This document shows, one piece after another, positions 22,029-32,325 of a stretch of 64,000 nucleotides of DNA. How positions within the stretch are numbered: the stretch's first letter is position 1; every line of letters begins with the position of its first letter. The stretch lies in assembly GCA_021432635.1 (NCBI GenBank), contig MU270036.1:1-64000 (forward strand), written 5' to 3'. The notes beneath the pieces were generated by a model that saw nothing but the letters and a program-made list of their open reading frames with translations, was not told where the DNA came from and ran no database searches. The DNA comes from Thozetella sp. PMI_491. Its lineage: Eukaryota > Ascomycota > Sordariomycetes > Chaetosphaeriales > Chaetosphaeriaceae. The translations under genes and the position numbers were made by a program.

Positions 22029-22695
22029 GGTCGAAGATTATTGTACGGAAACGACAAGTTTGAGAAAGTTACCAGAGGGGTTAAGTGTAAGGTCTGCAGC
22101 TGGTTTCGCGCAACGCAGCTGCAGCTCGGAATAGGGACCAAGTCGCATTGCTAAGGAGGAAGAGGAATCGAAGTGTGTCTTCGACACTCGTGCGAAGCTT
22201 AAGTATAGGAGTAACTCCACTGCATGCCGTGACTGTTTAGAGCCTAGCCGTGCTGCCTGGAGCCTGGCCAGAACAAAGAAATCCAGGGCGGCGCTTGGTT
22301 GCCAACCAGTAATTGGCGGGGCCGTGTGTGTGCCGGAAGTTAAACTGGCCGTAGAGCATTACTATTTGCTGGTTCTGTTTTTAGATGCTGCAAATATGAA
22401 CTGATCTGCAAGCCACAGTACAATCTAAGGCGGACTAGGCTCTAGGTAGCCATAGCCTAGATCACCGACCCACAGGGACACCGCCTTCACCACTCCATTG
22501 TGGTTCTATAAGGTGAGACTTAAGTCGTCTTCCTCGCCCACGCTCCCGCGGTTGACTGGCTGACTAGACTAGTTAATTTCGGCCCCACCGCTCGGCCAGG
22601 CGTCTTCAGCAACGGCTTCACCTACGTCGCAACTCTTACGGCAAACACTTAATTACGAAGCGATATCTGGGCTCGCTCTCGATAAGGGAAGTAAG
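22029..22695. promoter_or_regulatory. Divergent promoter of the HeLo-like effector and the NLR
   Basis: A 667-bp spacer between two start codons pointing away from each other. No gene seen. The shared spacer fits joint expression of a receptor/effector pair. Confidence 0.5.
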
Positions 22696-25600
22696 ATGGT
22701 GGGGTCGGTGGATCAGCAATTCGGCAACTTAAACGTTGACTCCGGTGTTGGAGTACAAGGCATCGTCGAACAACTTCACATATATCGTAAGTTATCAACG
22801 AAGCGGCTAGCAGTCGGCCTTTCTATCAAACCAACATATCTTGTCGACCCTGGCTAATTTTCTCTAGAAATCGCGCAGGAGATAGGCTTTCCGATTGCAG
22901 ACGATGCGATACGTGACTCGTACGCCGACGGGCGCAATGCAAGATGTCATCCAGACACCCGAAAGGAGCTCCTCCGACAGATAGAAGAATGGGTAGACGA
23001 CCCTCATAGCGAGCCGATATTCTGGTTGAATGGAAAAGCAGGCACGGGAAAGACTACCATTTCTCGCAAGGTCGCCGAAAGATTTGATCCCGATTGCGTC
23101 CGCTTCTTCTTCAAAAGAGATGGTGGAGATCGCGCAAATGCAAAGCTCTTTTCCACCACGATTGCCGCCCAGCTTGTGGACTGGGAGCGTGATTTAGAAC
23201 CACATGTCAGAAATGCTCTCAAGGATAAATCTTGGAGATATAGGAAGGGCCCGGCCGAGCAGTTTGAGGCCTTCGTCTTGGGGCCTCTTTGCAAGCTGAC
23301 GAGCGATCCGGATAAGCTGAGGACGATCGTGATGGTCGTCGACGCCCTAGACGAATGTGGCGAGACCGATAGCGTCAAACGTCTTATTCACACCCTATCC
23401 CGAACAGAGAATTTGAGTTCGGTGCGGGTGAGAATCTTCATCACCAGCCGACCTAAGCCGTCATTTCTTGGTGCTTTCCGCGATATCGAAGGCAAATATC
23501 GGAAAGTGCCTCTTGAAGATGCATCGGGGATCGGACACGACCTAACTAAATTCTTCGACACAGAATTTACCAGGATCCGGGAGGAATGCAACGACCGGTA
23601 TCCTGAGGACCTGCAACTAGAGCCGAAATGGCCGGGCGAGTACATCATTCAAACTCTCGTTCACAGAGCCGTTCCTCTGTTCATTTACGCGGCAACAGTG
23701 TGCAGCTTCATAGCTCAAGATCCTCCATTCAACCCGGCAGAACAACTTGAGAAGGTCCTGAATCATCAAACTAGAGCCAATGATTCTGAGTTTAAATACC
23801 TCGACGAAATTTATCTCCAAATCCTCAAGGAGGCAGTTGGAACTCTTGGACAGGAGGGTCGAGTGAAAGAGTTCCGAGAGGTGGTTGGACCAATCATTCT
23901 CCTCGCCAAACCTCTATCACGGTTGTCGCTTTCGGAGCTACTCGGCAGTACCGAACGAACCTTATTCAGCTGGTTCCAATACCTTCACTCCGTTCTCAAC
24001 GTTCCGTTCGGGAGAGAAGAACCTATCAGTGTGTTTCACGACTCGTTTCGTGACTTCCTCATCGATCCCGTCCGTGCGAGCGAGTTCTGCATCGACGAGA
24101 GGAAAGTCCACCAGAACCTTGCAAGACACTGTATCCAGCGTCTGGAACCATGCCTTAGGAAAGACATCTGCAATTTGAAAAAGCCGGGAGAAGCCCGCAA
24201 CGAGGGCAACGCAAAAGATCTGGACATAAACCTACAATACGCCTGCCGGTACTGGGCCTTCCATCGAGAGCGAAGTAAGGAGCGTATAGGAGACACGGAC
24301 GAAATCCACAGCTTCCTTAGACGCCACTTCCTTCACTGGCTTGAAGCCTTGAGTCTCATTGGTAGTATATCTGAGTGTGTTGGTTTAATAGACGGCTTAC
24401 GACGTATGGTTGACGTGAGTAAATCTCTAGTATTATATCTCGATACCTGCTAAGAGAAGTCATTTAGTCTGCTAAAGGCAGCGAAATCTCGAAATTTCTT
24501 TTCGATGCAGAGCGATTTGTTCTTCACCATCTTCCAATAATTGACACAGCACCCCTGCAGCTTTATACTTCAGCGCTTATTTTTTCTCCAGAGAAAAGCC
24601 TTATTCGACAGAGATTCAAAGAATACATACCGAACTGGATAAAGCTTGCACCTATCATGGAATGTGATTGGAGTCCTCATTTACATACGCTCAGACCATT
24701 TAACCCATGGAATCACGACTATGTCCGCTCAGTAACCTTCTCACCCGACTCGACGCTTGTCGTCTCAGCCGGCGACAACGGCAGAGTTGATATCTGGCGT
24801 GCAGTTCCAGGTACGCTGCAACAGACGCTTACAAGCCCTGGCGGCCAGATCTATTCGGTAGCCTTCTCACCCGACTCGAAGCTCATCGCCTCAGCCTCAG
24901 ACGACGGTGCGGTTCGGATCTGGGATGCAGTTGCAGGCACGCNNNNNNNNNNNNNNNNNNNNNNNNNNNNNNNNNNNNNNNNNNNNNNNNNNNNNNNNNN
25001 NNNNNNNNNNNNNNNNNNNNNNNNNNNNNNNNNNNNNNNNNNNNNNNNNNNNNNNNNNNNNNNNNNNNNNNNNNNNNNNNNNNNNNNNNNNNNNNNNNNN
25101 NNNNNNNNNNNNNNNNNNNNNNNNNNNNNNNNNNNNNNNNNNNNNNNNNNNNNNNNNNNNNNNNNNNNNNNNNNNNNNNNNNNNNNNNNNNNNNNNNNNN
25201 NNNNNNNNNNNNNNNNNNNNNNNNNNNNNNNAGTCATAGCTACAAAGTTAATTCAGTAGCCTTCTCGCCCGACTCAAAGCTTATTGCCTCAGCTACGTCC
25301 TACGGCGGGGTCGAGATCTGGGATACGGCTGCCGGCGCGCTGCAGCGGACGCTCACCGGTCATGGCGGCGAAGTTAATTCGGTAGCCTTCTCGCCCGACT
25401 CGAAGCTTATCGCCTCAGCCTCGAATGACTATTCGATTAAGCTCTGGGATACAGCTGCCTGCACGTTACAGCGGACGCTCACTGGTCATGAGGACAAAGT
25501 TAATTCGGTAGCCTTCTCACCCGACTCGAAGCTTATCGCCTCAGCCTCGAATGACTATTCGATTAAGATCTGGGATACAGCTGCCTGCACGCTACAGCCG

Positions 25601-26662
25601 CGTACGGGCCGTAGACGCGGGGTCCATTCGGTAGCCTTCTCACCCGACTCGAAGCTCATCGTCTCGGCTTCACACGGCAACACGGTCGAGATCTGGGATG
25701 CGGCTGCCGGCACGCTGCAGCGAACACTCACTGGTCATGGCGGCAAAGTTAATTCGGTGGTTTTCTCGGCCGACTCGAAGCTCATCGCGATGGCTTCGAG
25801 CCGCGGCTGGGTCAAGATCTGTGATGCGGCTACCGGCACGCGACAGCAGACACTCGCAAGCGGCCGCGGCCAGATTCATTCGGTGGCTTTTTCACCTGAC
25901 TCGAAGCTCGTTGCCTCGAAACTTTTCTTGAAGCGAGCCAGGTCGGGGATTAGTCATGAGCCCTCGTACGACTATACGGTTGAGATCTGGGATACGGGCG
26001 CCGGCACGCTGCAACAGACGCTTATGGGTAATAGCAGCTATGGTTCAGTAGCCTTCTCACCTAACTCGAACCTTGTGGCCTCGGCCTCATGCGGCGGCAT
26101 GGTCGAGATCTGGGATGCAGCTGTTGGCACAGTACAGTCACTCACGTGCAGTAGCAGCCATATTTATTTAGTGGCCTTCTCACCCGACTCGAAGCTCGTC
26201 GCTTTAGCTTTACACGACAATACGGTCAAGATCTGGGATGCGGCGGCCGGCACGCTGCAGCGAACGCTCACTGGTCATGACGGCAAAGTTAATTCGGTGG
26301 TTTTCTCGGCCGACTCGAAGCTCATCGCGATGGCTTCGAGCCGCGGCTGGGTCAAGATCTGTGATGCGGCTGCCGGTACGCAGCAGACACTAGATATCGG
26401 CAAAAGCATTGAAATTATCTCATTCGGTTCTACCAATAACTATCTCCATACAGATATTGGCGTTATCAATCTAGATACCGAAACTGCTCCTGGCTACCAA
26501 GGCTATGGAATAAGCTCCGACAAAGCGTGGATCACAAGGAATTCAAAAAAGTTACTCTGGCTCCCCAAGGAGAATAGGCCATCCTGCTCAGCTGTAGCGG
26601 CTTCGACAATGGTCATTGGCGGTGAAACAGGACGCATCGCCATAATAAGTTTCGAGGACTAG
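22696..26662 (+). CDS. NACHT-WD40 NLR with N-terminal amyloid-type motif
   Basis: Three exons (22696-22786, 22868-24414, 24468-26662); about 1280 aa allowing for an internal assembly gap. Exon 1 encodes only the first 30 residues, with QQFGNLNVDSGVGVQG at 7-22. The NACHT region opens with CHPDTRKELLRQIEEW, has Walker A GKAGTGKTT at 86-94 and Walker B MVVDALDEC near 186-194, and continues through the usual helical part to SLIRQRFKEYIPNWI. The C-terminus is a WD40 propeller: two repeats before the gap, about nine after it, most with VNSVAFSPDSKLIASAS and IWDTAAGTLQRTLTGH cores. In HNWD-type NLRs the WD40 array is the ligand-binding, fast-evolving recognition surface, NACHT drives oligomerisation, and a short N-terminal prion motif seeds the effector. 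Here the motif matches the adjacent HeLo-like protein. Confidence 0.88.
22714..22761 (+). other. Amyloid-type motif at the NLR N-terminus
   Basis: Encodes QQFGNLNVDSGVGVQG, the third copy of the motif. It is isolated in exon 1, separated by an 81-nt intron from the NACHT exon, so it is a swappable unit. The class (HRAM, sigma, PP or new) cannot be fixed by eye. Confidence 0.7.
24943..25231. other. Assembly gap (289 N) inside the WD40 array
   Basis: A run of 289 N falls between near-identical WD40 units. The codon phases on the two sides do not agree with 289 bases (about 287 or 290 would), so the gap length is only an estimate and the true repeat number is unknown. Confidence 0.95.
25682..25840 (+). 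repeat. Recent WD40 duplication, copy A
   Basis: Compared by eye with 26222-26380, this 159-bp stretch differs at about 6 positions and lies exactly 540 bp (180 codons) away. It includes an unusual unit with KICDAA in place of KIWDAA and AMASSRG in place of ASASNDY. Such homogenised units point to recent duplication or gene conversion. Confidence 0.8.
26222..26380 (+). repeat. Recent WD40 duplication, copy B
   Basis: Partner of 25682-25840. Both copies share the odd unit ending in WVKICDAA. Confidence 0.8.
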
Positions 26663-26833
26663 TTGGAAGTAGTTTTATCTATTGGAGCTCAACATTAGCT
26701 GAGGAACTTCCCTACATAGCTTACTTGACTGAAGTTTGGTTCTACTGCTTGGTAGTCGATACATTTAGCACGCTAATTGGACGCCCGTCGTAACTCACTC
26801 GCGACGATGGAATAGGGCAAGGATGGGTTTCAC

Positions 26834-27306
26834 GCCAAACAGATTGGAAGAAAGCGGTGCTAAAGGTCTTGAAAAAGCAACCGAGCCTGTCGGACGAGAT
26901 TCTCGCAGCCATAGTGGCGTGCCTCAAGGACTCCTCCTGGTCCGCTAGAGAGGCGGCACTAAACGTCTTGCAAGAGCGACCGAGCCTGTCAGACGAGATA
27001 CTTGTAGCAGTGGCAAAACTACTAGAATCTGAAAGTGCTAGCGCCCTAGCAGAGGCCGTCCTGAGAAGACATAAGGAATTCTATTCCACCCTTCTCAGCG
27101 GCCCATTTGTAGAATCACTATTTAAGATTTTGTTGCGGCGAAGCTTTAAGGAACAATAGAGCTGGTACGTCGAGGATGGGAGGTCCTGCGTTCACATGCC
27201 AGATTGGGTCGGAAGCGCTCCGACTGATAACGAGCAAGAGTTCTGGAACACGGTTAAAAAGGCACAGCCACCAGGCATTCCATCTATGGCTTTAGGTTCG
27301 CCATAA
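26834..27306 (+). pseudogene. Relic of the C-terminal part of a HEAT-repeat NLR
   Basis: One frame encodes two HEAT-like units (LKKQPSLSDEILAAIVACLK and LQERPSLSDEILVAVAKLLE), then FYSTLLSGPFVESLF and, past an in-frame TAG at 27157-27159, SWYVEDGRSCVHMPDW and WNTVKKAQPPGIP. I recall the same order at the end of fungal NACHT-HEAT receptors. No start, NACHT or long HEAT array is present, so this is a truncated tail of a second NLR type, left just downstream of the WD40 receptor. Confidence 0.7.
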
Positions 27307-27500
27307 GACCAAGACTGCTTGCTGCTCGCAAGCAGTATGGCTTGATGACGCGTACTCCAGGCCATCTTCATCCATCTCCAACCAGGCACTGGTTTGCGCA
27401 GGCCGAGATGAACCGGAACCTCGCTGCAACAACAGTCACACTTAACGACCTCGTTCGCCAAGTGGTACGACAGCAACCCCCAAGGACCCACTTTTAGGAA

Positions 27501-27605
27501 CCGAGGAAGGGGTAAACAAGTACTTGTCAATAGACGCACTTCGCGAACCCGACCTAGGAACCACGAAAGGATTTTCCGGGATGGAAACGCTAAGTGTCTA
27601 TATAG
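27501..27605 (+). repeat. Probable eroded copy of the chromodomain unit
   Basis: By eye this segment aligns with the chromodomain coding part near 19650-19755: both contain an AGGAA..GG..GGGGTAA/GGTAAGCAAGT-like start, then GAACC(C)GACCT(A/G)GGAACC and GGGA(T/C)GGAA(A/G)C at matching spacing. It looks old and broken. The alignment was made by eye. Confidence 0.4.
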
Positions 27606-27749
27606 CACCGTGAGAACTGAACGCGCAAGCTCAATGAAAGAAGAGTTAAGGTTGGTGTAGGTTCACCTCGGGTTTAAAGCGTCAAAAACATAAAGCAAAC
27701 GGAACTGCTAAAACTGTATTCATTCATGTATCTAGTAAGCTACGAGCTC

Positions 27750-27837
27750 GTTGAGCGCTTAAATCCCGCTCAACTGCTCGTGTGGAGCTGCGCTCCGCAA
27801 CGCTAGTAAAACGCTCTCAGAGTGCGTTTTACCAGCG
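27750..27837. repeat. Cluster of three hairpins
   Basis: Arms GTTGAGCG/CGCTCAAC (27750-27757, 27767-27774), GGAGC/GCTCC (from 27784), and a nearly perfect 37-nt inverted repeat (27801-27837) with core arms GTAAAACGC/GCGTTTTAC. An 11-bp direct repeat GAACTGCTAAA flanks the cluster near 27702 and 27842. This may be a small non-autonomous element. Confidence 0.55.
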
Positions 27838-29905
27838 CAGCGAACTGCTAAACTAGGATCCTACAGTTGAAGCATTTGGATTCGTTCACCGACCTTGACC
27901 TATTGCCATGCCGCTTGAGCGTTGGTGCATGCCGGTGGCTGTGTCCTGCTGGACTGTCTTGCGTATAAGGCTGACGCCACTCAACGCCGGACCCACAACC
28001 TCCCTAAGCATTAGGGTGCTCCTACTGTATCATTCCATAACCCACTAGTGGCAACGCCGTAGCTGCGGCCCAATGCCAGGACACATCGCGCAACCACGGC
28101 GCAAGCGCAGCTCGACCAACCCTTTGCAAGCGTGTTTTGCTAACAGCGGACGCACAGGAGCGCTCTCGTGTCTTCAGGCTCTTTAACAGGCGCCGACGCC
28201 GACGCGCCGACGCATCCCAGGCCGATAACTAGCTCGCTCCTCCCAGAATCTGCTCCTCCCTACCCTGGAAGCGGCAAGACAAGTTATCTGCAAAAGCAAG
28301 TACAACCATCCACCCCTGCGACGCCGTGACGCCATGGCCAAATGAGCTGGCAACAAGGAAGCTGAGCTGCCTTAGGTTGAGTTCTCGCCATGTCTCGTGA
28401 CGTTTCCGGTGGACAGGAGCGAGGGCCAGTTTGTGGCGAGGGATCGACTTGGAGCAGAAGAGTTGGGGAAAAAGGGAAGCGCACAAGGACCCCCTGGCGA
28501 GGGAAACGAACAAAAGAAAGCTCTGTTTGGTCGGTCAGTAGGGCACGGCAGTATTTTGCCGGCGGCACCCCGACGCGTCACTAATCGCTCTCGACCATGT
28601 CAGGACCTTAAACACCGGCTGGGATAACGCTCCTGCTAGGAAGTAGCTCTAACGGCTATTCTACCGACTATATTCTTGATCCTGTTTCTAACATCCTGCT
28701 CAAGCCCACCTAGATGTGGAACACCCACCAAACGTGTACCTAGATGGCGGTGGGAATCCTGGCGCTGATGACCCTCGCCCTGCTTCTTGAGCAGTAGCAT
28801 CGCTAGTAAAGAGGATTTAGGGAGGTTGGGTGGCCTCCGGCCACGCTGCCACCCTGATGGTCTGTATTTCCGGACCCTTCAGGTCCAGCGGCGCACTACT
28901 CGCAAAGATAACCCAGAAGTAGGCCATCAACTCTTGCGCGCCGTCATGTTCTCCCCACCCGATCGGTCGCCCCGCAAACTGACGACGACCCTGCCGAATG
29001 TGTAGGTCCGCGCATGACGGGCAGATTGTCCACATGGCTGTATACCGATGTCCGCTTCAGTATCCTAGAAGATGCCCCCGCTTGAGAGGGATCCGGATCC
29101 TGTCGCCCTTTGGGTATATCGCGAATCCCGTGCGTATACGCTCCGACGCTTCGCTTGTCTGCTTCACTTGAAAAGTAAAGATCAAACTATTCTACTTCTG
29201 CTCTAATCACGATATCCTCTAGCTCAATGCCGATATAACCGATGACTTAATATACTAGAAGGAGCTGCGTGTGCTTCGTCAAGGCTAAATCGGCCGCCGC
29301 TACCCGCCCACCATATCTTGATTGCCATCTTACTTCTAGATACTTATCAAATATCCGGAGCTCTCTAGATCAGAGATACTAGGTAGATGGCTACTCTAAT
29401 CGTCTACGAAATGTGCACGCAAATTTTACGTCTACCGGCGGAGAAGTTGGTGGTATTGGTCGGTCATGCTGGCTAGTGCATTGAGACAAGCCTAGCGGAT
29501 CGCTTTGTTCGAACAAGCTGGTTTAAGACTATTTGCTGGATTACTAACATGACTCTTATACCCGACGACAACTTGATCTAAGGGTGTGATGGTAGCTTCT
29601 ATTGACCCGGGAGATAAAAAATTAACTCCGAGACAACCTTTTACCTCCGTTTTCACCATGCACTCTGCAGCTACGCACGACGATCGCAGATTGAGACCCA
29701 CTTCGTTCCAACCATTCCCAGCACGATCGTGCGCTTCTCCAGAAATGATCCATATCCTATTACATCCCATGTATGCTATGGTTTCCCGACAAATATCTTC
29801 TCCTTGTCACCAGAATTTTCTATATGATGCCGGTTACCCTTCCAGTTAGGTTCCCAGCAGTGACCCTTAACCCAGACCCAAAAGATCTGCCACCCAAAGC
29901 TCACT

Positions 29906-31913
29906 ATGGAAGGTCACTTCAGAGACACTCATGCTGGCCACTTCATTCGCCTCATTACTAGAAACCGGGCACTCAGATTTCCGGATGAGGTCGATTCTTC
30001 TTTATGGCACCGTTTTGTTCACCAATCCGCTTCTACTAAGGAATCCGAGGCGGTCCCTGAAGTCAAGACTTCTATCAAGGATGATGAGGAAGCAAATGCA
30101 GCGATAGCCCAGTCAACATTGCCACATATCCCTCCATTAACGTCCCCGCCACTTGAAGGGACGTCCGGCGAGAAGGAGGCTGTTGAGCCGGTCCCTGAAC
30201 AATACCTGGTCGGCTGGTACGGACCAGATGACCCAGAGGTAAGCAGAACGAGTGACAGTTCTGGGTTATCAACGAGACAAAAGGGTTAATGAGGCTTCCA
30301 AAGAACCCCAAGAACTGGTCTGCTGCACGAGGGGTGCTGATCACAGCGCAAATCTGCCTACTGAACTTCTCCGTCTACATTGGAAGCTCCATATACACTC
30401 CCGGAGAACAGAGTTGGGCAGAAGAGTTCCGCACCGGGGAAATTGTCGCAACTCTCGGTCTGTCAGTATACGTACTGTAAGCACTTCACATCACTTCGGT
30501 CCATCCCATCACTCCCGTTCCAGACGAAGAGAGCTAACAAGAGCTAGCGGATACGGTCTAGGTATTATAACTCTCCTCGGATGAATTTTTATGCAACGTG
30601 GTCTAATTCGTTCGATTCCAGGTCCCATGCTCTTCTCTCCCATGTCCGAGATGCCCCAGTTCGGCCGAAGTGGCATTTACTTCTGGAACCTGCTCCTCTT
30701 CGTCCTACTCCAGCTACCGATTGGCTTCGCCTCCAACATTCAGATGTTCCTTGTATTTCGTTTCATCACCGGATTCCTCAGCGGTCCGGCACTCTCCACC
30801 GGTGGGGCAACCATAGCGGACGTCCTACCGCTATCGAAAGTCACATACGGGATGGTCGCTTGGATGTTCCTCGGCGTATGCGGGCCGGTGTTTGGCCCCA
30901 TAGTAGGTGGCTTTGCGGCCGAGGCAGAAGGCTGGCGCTGGACCATCTGGGAGCTCACTTGGCTGTGCAGCTTTACACTTCTCATCCTAGCCTTCTTCAT
31001 GCCTGAGACTAACCCCGCAAATATTCTCTACCGACGCGCAAAGAGGCTGAGAAAGGCGACAGGAAACCTAAAATTGCGGAGCCAGTCCGAGATCGACGCG
31101 CTCAAACATACCGTCAAAGACGATCTAATGGTGTTCGCGCGAGCTTTTACCCTGATACTCACTGAGCCTGTTGTGCTCGTCATCGACTTGTACTCTGGGC
31201 TAGTCTACGGTCTCGTATACATCTGGTTTGAGTCCTTCCCGCTGGTTTTCGGCGAGATGTATGGGTTCAGCATTTCCCAACAAGGCCTCGCATTCCTCGG
31301 CATCCTAATAGGCGGAATTATTGCCGTTCCTCTCTACTTGGCATGGGTACGCTTTTGGTTACAGCCATTGTTCACGAAAGGCGTCCCATTCGCGCCGGAG
31401 AAGATTCTAGGGCCGTCTTTCATCGGGGCGGTGGCCCTACCGATCTGCCTGTTCTGGTATGGATGGACTGCTAACGGCAGTATCCACTGGATTGTGCCCA
31501 TCGTTGGAACTGGATGGTTCACCGTCGCTTTGGTGGCGCTGTTCAACGATGTACTCAACTACCTCGGCATGATCTATCCGGCCTACGCGGCCTCGGTCTT
31601 TGCCGGAAACTCATTGATGCGGGCAACATTTGGTGTTGTGTTCCCCTTATTTGTAAGTTGAACACAGCCCTAATTTGCTATAAACCTAACAGGATCATGT
31701 ACAGGCCCGGAATCTTTTCGTTGAGCTAGGTGTCGGGCCGGGGAATTCTCTTCTTGGGGGCTTAACTGTCCTCTTTGCGCCAATTCCCTTCGTCCTCCGT
31801 TATGTAAGGTCCAATTCCTTGATCCCAATATTTCTAAACGCTAACAGCCCGAGTACGGCCATAAAATCCGCCTTTCCAGCAAGAAAGCATCTCACGAAAT
31901 AGCGGGTTCTTAA
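29906..31913 (+). CDS. MFS transporter, DHA1 (drug:H+ antiporter-1) type
   Basis: Six exons (29906-30238, 30304-30476, 30548-30561, 30622-31652, 31705-31803, 31848-31913) give 571 aa; exon 3 is only 14 nt. The N-terminus (MEGHFRDTHAGHFIRLIT, later VGWYGPDDPENPKNWS) is typical of fungal DHA1 carriers such as Flr1/Caf5. Twelve membrane helices can be traced, with motif A-like GPMLFSPMSEMPQFGRSGIY and motif C-like GPVFGPIVGGFAAE after TM4. The last helices end in FPLFARNLFVELGVGPGNSL. The likely role is proton-driven efflux of toxic small molecules at the plasma membrane; the substrate cannot be told. A second acceptor 12 nt upstream of exon 5 (31693) is also in frame and would add four residues. 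Confidence 0.88.
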
Positions 31914-32325
31914 ACAATGAGGTGGACAAAACACTCACCCACCATACAGGAAACCAGATTAACTTACCCATTTGGGGTATTAATCCCGGTATCCCTCGAC
32001 ATAAAAGATGAGCCAAGTTCAATCCCCGAATAGAGGAGGAAAAGTCATGTAAAATGTATATCATTGACCTACAGCGTCGGGAACACCGGAATAGGTCCGG
32101 CGCCGACTGATTGGGAAAATAATAGTTGTAAGGAGAAGACTATGTATGTGTCTGCGATAGTCCTAGTGTCCAAGAGAATTCCAAGAAGGTACTGTTGTTA
32201 TTGTCCATAATTAAACGAAGGCATCAAATTTCTCTCAACTCCGTGAATCATGTTGCTAATACCGAAGAGAAAGACCACTCCATATATACACTCTTAACTA
32301 TCGGGCTTCAATGGCATCACTACGA
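31914..32325. other. Convergent intergenic spacer
   Basis: The 3' ends of the MFS and SulP genes face each other. No gene seen. Confidence 0.5.

Larger units (their letters stand above)
27307..29905. other. Long gene-poor stretch with repeats
   Basis: About 2.6 kb without a convincing gene. It contains a probable eroded chromodomain piece (near 27.5 kb), a cluster of hairpins (27.75-27.84 kb), a GC-rich block (about 27900-28600) and mixed sequence up to the MFS promoter. Open frames of 60-95 codons show no family signature. Confidence 0.5.
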
